This document shows positions 6,011-12,209 of a stretch of DNA of 34,696 nt, one piece after another (the first letter of the stretch is position 1; each line of letters opens with the position of its first letter). The notes beneath the pieces are model-generated. The model was not told the origin of the DNA. It was given only the letters and a program-made list of their open reading frames with translations, and searched no databases. Source of the DNA: a virus; IMG/VR virus record IMGVR_UViG_3300047554_000049, positions 1-34,696 of that record; one strand, 5' to 3'. Both the position numbers and the translations under genes were made by a program.

Positions 6011-6789
6011 ACACCGCCTTTCATTTGTTTAGCAAATTGACGAAAGTAGTCAGGCATAGGTGCAGCTTTCTTTTCATCAGCTTTAATTTTCTCAAGTGCA
6101 GGGTCAGGCTCATTCTTTGATGGAACTGTGAGCCTAACAATGTCAGCAGGATTTTGTTTAGGTGCGTTTGTGTTGCGTACCCAATTACGCCATGTAGCAA
6201 ACCAGTCTAGCTTCACACCCTTCTGACCTGCTTGGGCTATCCAGTAATCCTTGAACTTATCGAATGTTTGAACAGGATTTAACTCTGGTCTTTCATTGAC
6301 ACAAAATTCTTTCCACTCATCTGACAAAACCAAATCATTAGCGAGGCGTTTGCCGAGTGTCTTCTTCTCTTGGTTCTTGGTTAATGGTTGTTGGTTATTG
6401 GTTGGTTGAACTTCTGTTGAACACTCGTTTAACGGCTGTTCAACGCTCGTTGAATTCTTGTTCATCGCTCGTTTAAGTGCCGATGCTTTTCCAGCTTTAG
6501 AAGCAGTAGTTAATTGCTGTTTATAGTGTTCAATTTCTTTATCGCACCTGTTGTGATGCCAGCAATTATTTTCTTCATCTAAAACAAAAAACATTTCTAG
6601 CAAGCCTTCAAGAACAACTTGGTTGTCTCTAGTTGCTGTCTTCATGCCAAGCTCAAATAGATTGTTTGGCAATGGCTTTTCTGTGTCGTAGTAAAGCCAA
6701 ATTAGTTTTAAATAAATGCCAATTTCTTCATTAGTTAAAAATGAAGTGTCCTTGATGAAATCACCAATATGATGTTGATAGTAGTGCAT
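6007..6789 (-). CDS. Phage replication protein (DUF1376 N-terminus, DnaT-like C-terminus)
   Basis: 260 aa. N-terminus MHYYQHHIGDFIKDTSFLTN, then EIGIYLKLIWLYYDTEKPLP is the DUF1376 winged-helix-like start. A GTG at 6843 is open but the ATG at 6789 has GAGGA seven nt upstream and matches the family start. A Gln/Thr/Asn-rich linker spans about 115-150. The C-terminal FKDYWIAQAG...KLDWFATWRNWVRN is the pattern found in phage O-like/DnaT-like proteins that load helicase. Likely origin binding and recruitment of helicase; the helicase is not in the window. Stop overlaps the dcm ATG. Confidence 0.85.
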   Translation of the reverse strand: MHYYQHHIGDFIKDTSFLTNEEIGIYLKLIWLYYDTEKPLPNNLFELGMKTATRDNQVVLEGLLEMFFVLDEENNCWHHNRCDKEIEHYKQQLTTASKAGKASALKRAMNKNSTSVEQPLNECSTEVQPTNNQQPLTKNQEKKTLGKRLANDLVLSDEWKEFCVNERPELNPVQTFDKFKDYWIAQAGQKGVKLDWFATWRNWVRNTNAPKQNPADIVRLTVPSKNEPDPALEKIKADEKKAAPMPDYFRQFAKQMKGGV

Positions 6790-6848
6790 GAAGCATCCTC
6801 GCAAACCCTCCAGAAAGAAACAGTCGGCAGGTGGGAGGTTCACTTTTC

Positions 6849-6870
6849 GGTTGGGTAGCTACCCCCAACC
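6849..6870 (-). promoter_or_regulatory. Intergenic hairpin upstream of replication gene
   Basis: GGGTAGCTACCC is a perfect 12-bp palindrome flanked by GGTT and AACC that extend the stem around two unpaired C. It lies in the 105-nt space between the winged-helix gene and the replication gene start. No T-run follows on either strand, so it is more likely an RNA-processing or translation-control structure, or a protein-binding site, than a terminator. Confidence 0.45.
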
Positions 6871-6894
6871 TAGCCGTTGTTTCAAATTATTGTA

Positions 6895-7242
6895 TCAAAT
6901 AAATTGATTGTTAGTGATTTCTTTTTTACCTTGTTTGCCAAGCAATCGAGTTGCCTGTTGTTTCATCACAGCATACTCAGCTTTTGTAAAGATGCCATAG
7001 GTCTTGATGCCACAGATGATTTTTACATTGCTGTCTTGCTTTTCTATTTCATTGTCAGCCAAGGTGTATTGAGCAACCCAATGTCTGCCTACCTTGACCT
7101 GCTCTGTTGTCAGCTTGCCTTGGCTACGCAGTTGCTTAGCTGTTGACAGGACTGTAGCTTGTGGCATACCAGTCAGGTTAGCTACTTCGTGTGAAGTCAA
7201 TGGGCCGTTCTGAAGGGCTTTGATTACTTGTGCTTGAGTCAT
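6895..7242 (-). CDS. Winged helix-turn-helix protein
   Basis: 115 aa. Residues 4-45 (QVIKALQNGPLTSHEVANLT, then PQATVLSTAKQLRSQGKL) form a clear winged-helix DNA-binding start, with HWVAQYTL as the wing. The C-terminal half (GIFTKAEYAVMKQQATRLLG) is helical and basic. Could be a regulator or an accessory replication factor, given its place between the Cro-like gene and the replication protein. ATG overlaps the Cro-like stop (ATGA), so both come from the same divergent promoter. Confidence 0.75.
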   Translation of the reverse strand: MTQAQVIKALQNGPLTSHEVANLTGMPQATVLSTAKQLRSQGKLTTEQVKVGRHWVAQYTLADNEIEKQDSNVKIICGIKTYGIFTKAEYAVMKQQATRLLGKQGKKEITNNQFI

Positions 7243-7391
7243 TTAAACCAATCTGGTCTGAGTTCTTTGAGTTGATAAATGCGTAAGGGAGGAATTTTCT
7301 TCCAATGCCAGACGGCAGCCCTTTTTATCCCGAGGATTCTAGCAAGCTCACTCTGTGAGCCAGCAAGTTTGATAGCAGTTTGTTTATCCAT
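7239..7391 (-). CDS. cro: Cro/YdaS-like transcriptional repressor
   Basis: 50 aa, begins MDKQTAIKLAGSQSELARIL. The helix-turn-helix is GSQSELARILGIKRAAVWHWK (residues 11-31) in two parts, followed by PPLRIYQL. Size and the AVWHWK recognition helix match lambda-type Cro and YdaS proteins. The ATG begins only 6 nt after a -10 box (TATACT at 7403-7398 on the minus strand), so the mRNA is predicted to be leaderless. No CI-like partner gene faces it across the control region. It likely binds the inverted motifs at 7397-7414 and 7464-7481. Confidence 0.8.
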   Translation of the reverse strand: MDKQTAIKLAGSQSELARILGIKRAAVWHWKKIPPLRIYQLKELRPDWFK

Positions 7392-7396
7392 TTCGC

Positions 7397-7414
7397 AAGT
7401 ATAGCAAAGTTAAC
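7397..7414 (-). promoter_or_regulatory. Minus-strand early promoter (extended -10)
   Basis: On the minus strand: GTTAACTTTGCTATACTT. TGCTATACT is an extended -10 element (TGn plus TATACT at 7403-7398). No convincing -35 (closest is a TTGTAT at 14-nt spacing), typical for extended -10 promoters. Transcription would start at or next to the A of the Cro-like ATG. Confidence 0.6.
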
Positions 7415-7452
7415 AAAATACAACACTAGGGAAAATACTTAGAAAATAATTG

Positions 7453-7480
7453 TTGACCTGTCTGTTTAGTTTGCTATACT
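7453..7480 (+). promoter_or_regulatory. Plus-strand early promoter
   Basis: -35 TTGACC (7453-7458), 16-nt spacer, -10 TATACT (7475-7480) with an upstream TG giving an extended -10. Start near 7487. Drives the ERF operon. Overlaps the plus copy of the 18-bp motif. Confidence 0.75.
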
Positions 7481-7488
7481 TCACTCAA

Positions 7489-7510
7489 CCCGCAACAATT
7501 CGTAAGCGGG
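7489..7510 (+). promoter_or_regulatory. 5' leader hairpin of the plus operon
   Basis: CCCGC (7489-7493) pairs with GCGGG (7506-7510) around a 12-nt loop. It sits at the very 5' end of the predicted transcript and ahead of the ribosome site AAGGAAAA, so it may stabilise the mRNA. No T-run, so not a terminator. Confidence 0.4.
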
Positions 7511-7527
7511 CAATTAAGGAAAAGCAA

Positions 7528-7608
7528 ATGAAAGAAAAGTTAATTGAATGGACACTCGCTGTCATCATCTTTGGCGGTATCGGTGTAATGTTGGCATGGA
7601 GAGGCTAA
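7528..7608 (+). CDS. 26-aa membrane microprotein, first gene of plus operon
   Basis: Reads MKEKLIEWTLAVIIFGGIGV and ends MLAWRG. Charged N-terminus, one membrane helix (about 8-23), basic end. AAGGAAAAGCAA gives a good ribosome site. Its TAA overlaps the next ATG (TAATG). No family recognised. Confidence 0.6.
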   Translation: MKEKLIEWTLAVIIFGGIGVMLAWRG

Positions 7609-7766
7609 TGCAAACAGAACAACTCAGACGCAAGGCTCGTCAACTGTACAACAACAGTTTAGTTCCACAACAAGTCAACCAGTACAACCAACGTAAATGG
7701 GTCAGGTCAGTTCTTAAACTTGGTGACAAGTGGTTAGTTGCTAAACAGATTGGCAGAATCCAATGA
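7608..7766 (+). CDS. Small conserved phage protein (NQRKWVRSV...LGDKWL type)
   Basis: 52 aa from the ATG at 7608; the frame is open upstream to 7548 but that start has no support, whereas 7608 abuts the previous stop. Basic, with YNQRKWVRSVLKLGDKWLVA, a pattern I recall from small phage proteins of unknown role. Stop overlaps the next ATG (ATGA). Confidence 0.7.
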   Translation: MQTEQLRRKARQLYNNSLVPQQVNQYNQRKWVRSVLKLGDKWLVAKQIGRIQ

Positions 7767-7933
7767 CCAGAGAAGACGCAATCAAGGACTTATCACACGG
7801 CTTGTATTGTGTTTACTGTACTGAACCTAAGACCTACGGCTCTTGCTGTGCAGAGAACCACTTTGTAGAGTTTTCAGACCTCTATGAAGAAGACAAAGAA
7901 GCAATGATTGAAGAATATTTAAAGGAAGAATGA
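7763..7933 (+). CDS. Small Cys-containing acidic protein
   Basis: 56 aa. CVYC (16-19) and SCC (27-29) with a nearby His32 could bind one zinc ion. The second half is strongly acidic (DLYEEDKEAMIEEYLKEE). Start overlaps the previous stop by 4 nt; the ERF start follows after one base. Function unknown. Confidence 0.65.
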   Translation: MTREDAIKDLSHGLYCVYCTEPKTYGSCCAENHFVEFSDLYEEDKEAMIEEYLKEE

Positions 7934-7934
7934 A

Positions 7935-8549
7935 ATGGTACATAAGAAGTTAATGCAAGCAAGAATTCAATTGCAAAATCTGCCATTGAAAAAAACTGGT
8001 CACAATAAATTTGCTGGCTATTACTACTTTGAACTTGGTGATTTTTTACCAGATGTTCAACAGATTTTTAACAACATTGGATTGTGTGGATACATTTCCT
8101 ATGATGCTGAGATTGCATCTTTAACAATCGTTGACTTAGAAGACAACTCAAGCATTGTTATCACTAGTCCAATGGTTGAAGCAAACCTTAAAGGGGCGCA
8201 TCCTATCCAGAACCTAGGGGCTGTAGAAACGTACACCAGACGCTACCTATGGGTTACAGCAATGGAAATCGTTGAGCATGATGCTCTGGATTCTTCTGCG
8301 CCACTCAAGGAAGAAAAGAAAGCACCAGTCATTGCACCAGCGCAAGGAATACGAGATGAGTTACCTATTGAAGAACTTAGGTATCTCGATGAACTAGCAG
8401 TTGAACTAATTGCTATTTGTGAGAAAGACCCAAAGGCTGCTTGGGTTAGGTTGGAGAAAGAGAACTTAGAGGCTGACCAAAAGGTTGCTCTTTGGACTTT
8501 GATGCCAAGCAATGTAAGAAGCGCCATCAAGAAAGCAAAGGAAGTTTAA
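7935..8549 (+). CDS. erf: ERF-family single-strand annealing recombinase
   Basis: 204 aa. Residues 14-40 (LPLKKTGHNKFAGYYYFELGD region) and 91-116 (IQNLGAVETYTRRYLW, then AMEIVEHD) are hallmark blocks of the ERF superfamily (phage P22 Erf type). The C-terminal third is acidic/helical and probably a flexible or partner-binding end. It anneals complementary single strands for phage recombination, repair or genome circularisation. Neighbours (SSB-like protein, PD-(D/E)XK nuclease) complete a recombination module. The ATG follows the previous stop after 1 nt, with AAGGAAGAA as ribosome site. Confidence 0.92.
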   Translation: MVHKKLMQARIQLQNLPLKKTGHNKFAGYYYFELGDFLPDVQQIFNNIGLCGYISYDAEIASLTIVDLEDNSSIVITSPMVEANLKGAHPIQNLGAVETYTRRYLWVTAMEIVEHDALDSSAPLKEEKKAPVIAPAQGIRDELPIEELRYLDELAVELIAICEKDPKAAWVRLEKENLEADQKVALWTLMPSNVRSAIKKAKEV

Positions 8550-8792
8550 ATGGAATACGACAACACAAATCGAGGCTCACTCTTTAAGAATGACCGCAAG
8601 GACGATGCAAAGTTTCCTGATTACAAAGGAAGCATTAACGTAGATGGAACAGACTACTGGCTATCTGCTTGGATTAAGGTCAGCAAAGATGGTGCTAAGT
8701 TCATGTCTTTGTCTGTCAAGAATAAGAACGCAGATGTGCAGCCTAAGAAAAAGGTAAAGCAAGAAGAATTTGAGGACGATGCGCCTTTCTGA
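8550..8792 (+). CDS. SSB-like single-stranded DNA-binding protein
   Basis: 80 aa. N-terminal NRGSLFKNDRKDD, then PDYKGSINVDGTDYWLSAWIK and KFMSLSVKNK look like the beta strands of a compact OB-type phage protein (DUF736-like). A basic KPKKKVK linker-like stretch leads to an acidic tip EEFEDDAPF, close to the DD-x-PF tail of bacterial SSB. It starts directly after the ERF stop. Binding of ssDNA and partner recruitment by the tip are inferred from the family likeness. Confidence 0.75.
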   Translation: MEYDNTNRGSLFKNDRKDDAKFPDYKGSINVDGTDYWLSAWIKVSKDGAKFMSLSVKNKNADVQPKKKVKQEEFEDDAPF

Positions 8793-8828
8793 GTTTCGGG
8801 GGAAAGTGGCTAGAAATAGCGGACGAAC

Positions 8829-9212
8829 ATGAGTACCCCACCTAATCAAATGCGAAACTCTCTGGCTAGTCATACAGACTTCAGAGATTTCGCTAGGTTG
8901 ATACAAAGTAATCCTCACTTCTTGCCTAGCAACATAGACATGATATGCGAGAGGAGAGGACACTTCTTAATTGGTGAATGGAAAAAGCCAAACGAGAAAA
9001 TGGCAAAGGGGCAAGAGTTGTTGTTACAGGCTTTTGCTCAAGTGCCTAAATTTACTGTACTGGTCATTATTGGGAACACAGACAGAGAACAAACAGAAGT
9101 CAGTAGTGTGTTCCAGATAGTGCTAGGCAGGTGCGTAAAGATTGGTGAGGGTCTTGATTTCTTGAAAGACTTTTATGTGATGTGGTACGAATTTGCAAAC
9201 TCAAAAGGATAG
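8829..9212 (+). CDS. PD-(D/E)XK nuclease-like protein
   Basis: 127 aa. Asp37 (NIDMI), Glu50-Trp-Lys52 (IGEWKKP) and Gln62 (KGQELLLQA) are spaced as in PD-(D/E)XK nucleases; the strand FTVLVIIGNTD follows. The small size and place after ERF and SSB-like genes suggest the exonuclease/resolvase partner of the annealing protein, but the substrate is not known. The 36-nt gap upstream holds only a weak ribosome site (GGACGAAC). Confidence 0.72.
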   Translation: MSTPPNQMRNSLASHTDFRDFARLIQSNPHFLPSNIDMICERRGHFLIGEWKKPNEKMAKGQELLLQAFAQVPKFTVLVIIGNTDREQTEVSSVFQIVLGRCVKIGEGLDFLKDFYVMWYEFANSKG

Positions 9213-9214
9213 AT

Positions 9215-9523
9215 ATGTCATACGCAAATGTAGAAATAAAAATTATTCAATGGGCTGAACAAAGGAAAATTATTCCTAACAGTACACCAGAAGTTCAGCT
9301 TCTAAAAGCAATGTCAGAGATGGGAGAACTAGCAGATGCAACCATTAAGAAAGACAAGGAAGCTATTGTGGACGCTGTTGGTGATGTCATGGTCTGCCTT
9401 GTTAATTACTGCGCTTTGCAAGACCTCAATCTGGTAGACTGCATGGAAGTTGCATACGACCAGATAAAGAATCGTAGGGGTACGCTTTTGCCAAATGGAT
9501 TGTTCGTCAAGGAGTCATCGTGA
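9215..9523 (+). CDS. MazG-like nucleotide pyrophosphohydrolase
   Basis: 102 aa from the ATG at 9215, which has AAAGGAT upstream; the frame is open from 9182 inside the previous gene. Glu35-xx-Glu38 (SEMGELAD) and Asp53/Asp57 (VDAVGDVM) form the EExxE...DxxxD metal site of the all-alpha NTP pyrophosphatase (MazG) fold. It hydrolyses nucleotide triphosphates, perhaps altering (p)ppGpp or dNTP pools. Ends with NRRGTLLPNGLF, typical for phage members. Confidence 0.88.
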   Translation: MSYANVEIKIIQWAEQRKIIPNSTPEVQLLKAMSEMGELADATIKKDKEAIVDAVGDVMVCLVNYCALQDLNLVDCMEVAYDQIKNRRGTLLPNGLFVKESS

Positions 9524-9693
9524 AATTTGAAATGCACTTTGGTTATTTCAGAGACAAGATAACCATTGAAACTGAAGACTTTGATGTAGTTAAAACATTC
9601 TATGACTTCATTAAGTTTCAAGAAGAACATGAATGGAATGTTAAATACAGAGCAGTTAAATCACTTCGCAAGAAGGTAGAGTCCGACATTTGA
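9520..9693 (+). CDS. Hypothetical protein, last gene of plus operon
   Basis: 57 aa, GTG start overlapping the MazG stop (GTGA), with a perfect AAGGAG six nt upstream that fixes the start. Begins KFEMHFGYFRDKITIETED, mixed beta/alpha and basic at the end (VKSLRKKVESDI). Its last 33 nt overlap, antisense, the end of the minus-strand gene at 9661-9804. No family recognised. Confidence 0.65.
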   Translation: MKFEMHFGYFRDKITIETEDFDVVKTFYDFIKFQEEHEWNVKYRAVKSLRKKVESDI

Positions 9694-9804
9694 AAAAGCA
9701 TAACCTGCATAGACTATCGCCATGTGTGGGTTATCTTTCCAAAGCTGCTCACCAGCTATGTAGGCATAAATTGCCCCTGTGAGAATAATTAGCCAAGCAC
9801 TCAA
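9661..9804 (-). CDS. 47-aa membrane microprotein, end of late operon
   Basis: Starts with TTG overlapping the metallophosphoesterase stop (TTGA). Residues 2-17 (SAWLIILTGAIYAYIA) and 29-45 (MAIVYAGYAFSNVGLYL) are two hydrophobic helices around a charged turn (GEQLWKDNPH). I recall small phage proteins with AWLxxLTGxIYAY and GYAFxNVGLY, so the coding call is good in spite of the TTG start. Role unknown. Convergent with the plus operon. Confidence 0.68.
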   Translation of the reverse strand: MSAWLIILTGAIYAYIAGEQLWKDNPHMAIVYAGYAFSNVGLYLLAK

Positions 9805-10787
9805 AATAAACTCACATCAATTACATCACCACGAAACTCCACCATGTTTTCATCAAACTTGTGGACTAACTCAGGCCATAACAGCTTGCCATTAAAAAAG
9901 GTCAGCACCGCAAAGCCTGACCTGTGATTAGATGGATTTAACTCACCATAAGTGAACTGTGGGCCATCAGGCTCTGCAAGAGTTCCTGTATCTACTCCGT
10001 ATCTACATCCATTGTAGTCAGAGAAAGGCGTAACCTTTAATGAGTGCAAGTGACCAGTAATGATAGACACACCAGCGTTTACAGTATTGTTGTGTGTGGC
10101 ATGAATACCACCCTTATATCTGTGCTTCACAATGACCTCATCTGTAGGCCAACAAGCCCAGCAGAAGTCCCAATCTGGGATATGGTCTGGTAATTTAAAC
10201 CCTTGGACATCTTTGAACTGAGGTGCATTGTTTGCCAGTCGAGTAGCAAATCGAGCATCGTGATTGCCGTATGTAAAGATTAGCTTCACATTGTGTCGTT
10301 CTGCTTTAGCCGCCTCCTCAATCTCACCCAACATTGCCTGACAAGCCTTTAGCTCTTGAATGACAGAAGTCTGTGGTTGGTCAGAAGCATCGTGACGAGA
10401 TATAGACGCACCATCAAAAGCATCACCATTGCATATCACCGCTTTAGGCTTGAACTCTTGGATAGCCCATAAAAGCCCTTTAAAGGCTGTAGAACGCTGA
10501 TTAGGAATGAAGTGAGCATCAGAGAACACCAAGACCACTCCGTCCTCTATGCCAAGGTTTATTTGCTTTAAAGGAGAAAAGGATTTTGGTCTGCTAGAGT
10601 CGTATTTAGCACCACGATGGTCATCAGCACCTAGCTTAATCTTGTAGTGTTCCTCTATCCAACGTCTACGCTGATAAACTGCTCTTAATGCAATATCAAG
10701 ATGTTCTGCAATTTTCGCTGCTGATTTAAGTTCACCCCACAGCTTGATAAATTCAACGTCTGTGCAAGTCTGATTATGTGCGCCCAT
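9801..10787 (-). CDS. Calcineurin-like metallophosphoesterase with N-terminal HTH
   Basis: 328 aa. Metal-binding motifs in order: SDAH (89-92), GDAFD (121-125), GNHD (174-177), HATH (229-232) and GHLH (245-248), the complete two-metal set. Residues 9-50 (DVEFIKLWGELKSAAKIAEHL... RRRWIEEHYKI) look like a helix-turn-helix, so the enzyme may act on or near DNA. Family members cleave phosphomonoesters or phosphodiesters, including DNA ends. It lies downstream of the lysis genes, an unusual place for a DNA-processing enzyme. ATG overlaps the previous gene by 14 nt. Confidence 0.85.
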   Translation of the reverse strand: MGAHNQTCTDVEFIKLWGELKSAAKIAEHLDIALRAVYQRRRWIEEHYKIKLGADDHRGAKYDSSRPKSFSPLKQINLGIEDGVVLVFSDAHFIPNQRSTAFKGLLWAIQEFKPKAVICNGDAFDGASISRHDASDQPQTSVIQELKACQAMLGEIEEAAKAERHNVKLIFTYGNHDARFATRLANNAPQFKDVQGFKLPDHIPDWDFCWACWPTDEVIVKHRYKGGIHATHNNTVNAGVSIITGHLHSLKVTPFSDYNGCRYGVDTGTLAEPDGPQFTYGELNPSNHRSGFAVLTFFNGKLLWPELVHKFDENMVEFRGDVIDVSLF

Positions 10788-11148
10788 TGGAATCCTTGGT
10801 CAATAGGTTTTCTAGCAAGTTAATAACCCTATGCTCTTGCATTTCAATATCCTCATCAGAGGACTTTGGGTCTGTGGCTACACACATCAAGTCATGCAAA
10901 AAGATATGCAATAACTCGTGAAGTGCAGTCTTATCAAGTGATTCGGGTGTTATTTTTTCAGCACCAAAATCACCTAACCGATAAACCGCCAATCTAGCGT
11001 TATCAGTAAATTCAACAGATGCCATTGCACCCTTGGCTGGCTTTATGCCTTTTTCAATTCTCCAATCGCCAAGAGACAGCACCTGTTGCCATTTTTTTAC
11101 GCTTTGTGCGAACAGTTCTGCATCTTGTTGAGTTGGTATGTTAGCCAT
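10774..11148 (-). CDS. Putative zinc metalloprotease (HExxH)
   Basis: 124 aa. TALHELLHIFLHD gives HExxH at 77-81 with another His at 85. The 30 residues before contain beta strands (ASVEFTDNARLAVYRLGDF), as in small SprT/ImmA-like metallopeptidase domains. No transmembrane segment. The substrate is unknown; between endolysin and phosphoesterase it is transcribed late. Start overlaps the endolysin stop by 8 nt. Confidence 0.7.
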   Translation of the reverse strand: MANIPTQQDAELFAQSVKKWQQVLSLGDWRIEKGIKPAKGAMASVEFTDNARLAVYRLGDFGAEKITPESLDKTALHELLHIFLHDLMCVATDPKSSDEDIEMQEHRVINLLENLLTKDSNGRT

Positions 11149-11740
11149 TTAATATATCCAAGGCATGATTGATGTGTTTGATTCGGTCATCCAATCCTAT
11201 CGTGCCTCCGTTAATCTTTTTTGTCATCATCAAGAAATCTGTTCTGTCAGCGTACTGGTTTAACTTGTGGGTATTCCAGAACCAACCTGCGGTCATAGCA
11301 GCATACTTAGGTGTAGCTACAAGGTCTGGATTCATAACAAAATCCTCACCCAAGGCTTGCCCTGCATGATAGTACCCTGAATGGCCAGTAAGCTGAAAAA
11401 GTCCTCTGCCTCGGAAACGAAATCCATCACCAGACGCTTCATCCCTGTTGCCCATACGATTGGCATAAACGGAATTAGCTATCTTTTTAGGATTCTTTTC
11501 ATACTGTTTGGCAAACTCTAATGTTGGAAAACGCTTAGGCCATACCTTCATTAAGGTTTCAGCGCGATAGTTTAAGTTCTCCTCCAACATTCTGAAGTTG
11601 CCACTTTCATGTCCTGCCTGACCAATAAATGACGCTTGCTGGTGTGGTGTAAGGATATTGAAACGCTGGAAAGTCTCGTTCAATGCGTCAACCCATTGCT
11701 CACCAATGTGCATCTTTTTGAGTTGTTCACTATTGACCAT
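11141..11740 (-). CDS. lys: GH19 chitinase-like endolysin
   Basis: 199 aa. IGQAGHESGNF with catalytic Glu45, then GNRDEASGDGFRFRGRGLFQ, the LTGHSGY block and AAMTAGWFWNTHKLN are the core of glycoside hydrolase family 19 phage lysozymes. It cleaves peptidoglycan glycan strands at the end of infection. No signal peptide, so it needs a holin; candidates lie upstream. ATG overlaps the Rz stop by 11 nt. Confidence 0.93.
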   Translation of the reverse strand: MVNSEQLKKMHIGEQWVDALNETFQRFNILTPHQQASFIGQAGHESGNFRMLEENLNYRAETLMKVWPKRFPTLEFAKQYEKNPKKIANSVYANRMGNRDEASGDGFRFRGRGLFQLTGHSGYYHAGQALGEDFVMNPDLVATPKYAAMTAGWFWNTHKLNQYADRTDFLMMTKKINGGTIGLDDRIKHINHALDILNG

Positions 11741-12209
11741 TTACTAGATTCCTTACTTCGTTGTAGGCTGCGACACAGGAGTTGAGTTTGGTGATTGCTT
11801 TGTCTCCTTCGGCTGCGATGTCGATAAGAGTTGCAATAGTCTGTCGCTCAAGTTCGCTTGCATCGGGTTGCTCGGGTCTGCTATCTCCAGAGGCAGGGGA
11901 GGCACTTGGGCTGGCTTGTGGACAACTTGGGGCTGGGAGGCGCAACCTACCAGTCCTAGCAAGCTCATGCATAGCAGACTGTTTTTTAGCAATTTCATCT
12001 TGTGCCTTTCTGAGTTTAGTCTCTTGGTCTGACAGCTTGGAAGTCATGTTCTTCTCTAACTCCCTAGCTTCCTCGTTCTTTTTAGCAATGGCTATTTTCA
12101 TATCGTTATCACGCTCTAGCCAACCATAGTGATGACCTACCCTGTAAGTCCCAAATAAGGAAATGAGAACACCAACAATCAACCAAGGCAGTGGGATAGG
12201 TAACATCAT
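11730..12209 (-). CDS. Rz: Rz-like i-spanin
   Basis: 159 aa. One N-terminal membrane helix (PIPLPWLIVGVLISLFGTYRVG) followed by a long coiled coil (AIAKKNEEARELEKNM...DEIAKKQSAM), a Pro/Ser-rich part and a second helix, as in inner-membrane spanin subunits. Pairs with the lipoprotein Rz1 encoded inside it to disrupt the outer membrane. Two adjacent ATGs (12209, 12206); the first overlaps the upstream stop (ATGA). Confidence 0.88.
   Translation of the reverse strand: MMLPIPLPWLIVGVLISLFGTYRVGHHYGWLERDNDMKIAIAKKNEEARELEKNMTSKLSDQETKLRKAQDEIAKKQSAMHELARTGRLRLPAPSCPQASPSASPASGDSRPEQPDASELERQTIATLIDIAAEGDKAITKLNSCVAAYNEVRNLVNGQ
11753..11998 (-). CDS. Rz1: Rz1-like o-spanin lipoprotein
   Basis: 81 aa, entirely inside Rz in another frame on the same strand, the classic embedded arrangement. 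Signal peptide MKLLKNSLLCMSLLGLVGC with lipobox LVGC (Cys19 lipidated), then a Pro-rich mature part (VHKPAQVPPLPLEI). Longer than lambda Rz1 but within phage range. It marks a Gram-negative host because it anchors in an outer membrane. Confidence 0.88.
   Translation of the reverse strand: MKLLKNSLLCMSLLGLVGCASQPQVVHKPAQVPPLPLEIADPSNPMQANLSDRLLQLLSTSQPKETKQSPNSTPVSQPTTK

Larger units (their letters stand above)
7392..7527. promoter_or_regulatory. Divergent early control region with inverted motif copies
   Basis: AT-rich 136-nt space between the divergent early operons. AAGTATAGCAAA (7397-7408) is the exact reverse complement of TTTGCTATACTT (7470-7481); the match extends to 16 of 18 bases. 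Three A-rich half-site-like elements sit between them: AAAATAC at 7415-7421 and 7432-7438, and AAAATAA at 7443-7449. The arrangement fits an operator region for the Cro-like protein. Confidence 0.65.

Noticed and set aside
6880-6910. TACAAT-like -10 on the minus strand ahead of the replication gene
   Set aside because: No acceptable -35 and no extended -10; common in AT-rich sequence.
9700-9734. ATAACC...GGTTAT inverted repeat near the end of the plus operon as a terminator
   Set aside because: Only 6 bp with a 23-nt loop and no T-run, and it lies inside the 47-aa minus-strand gene.
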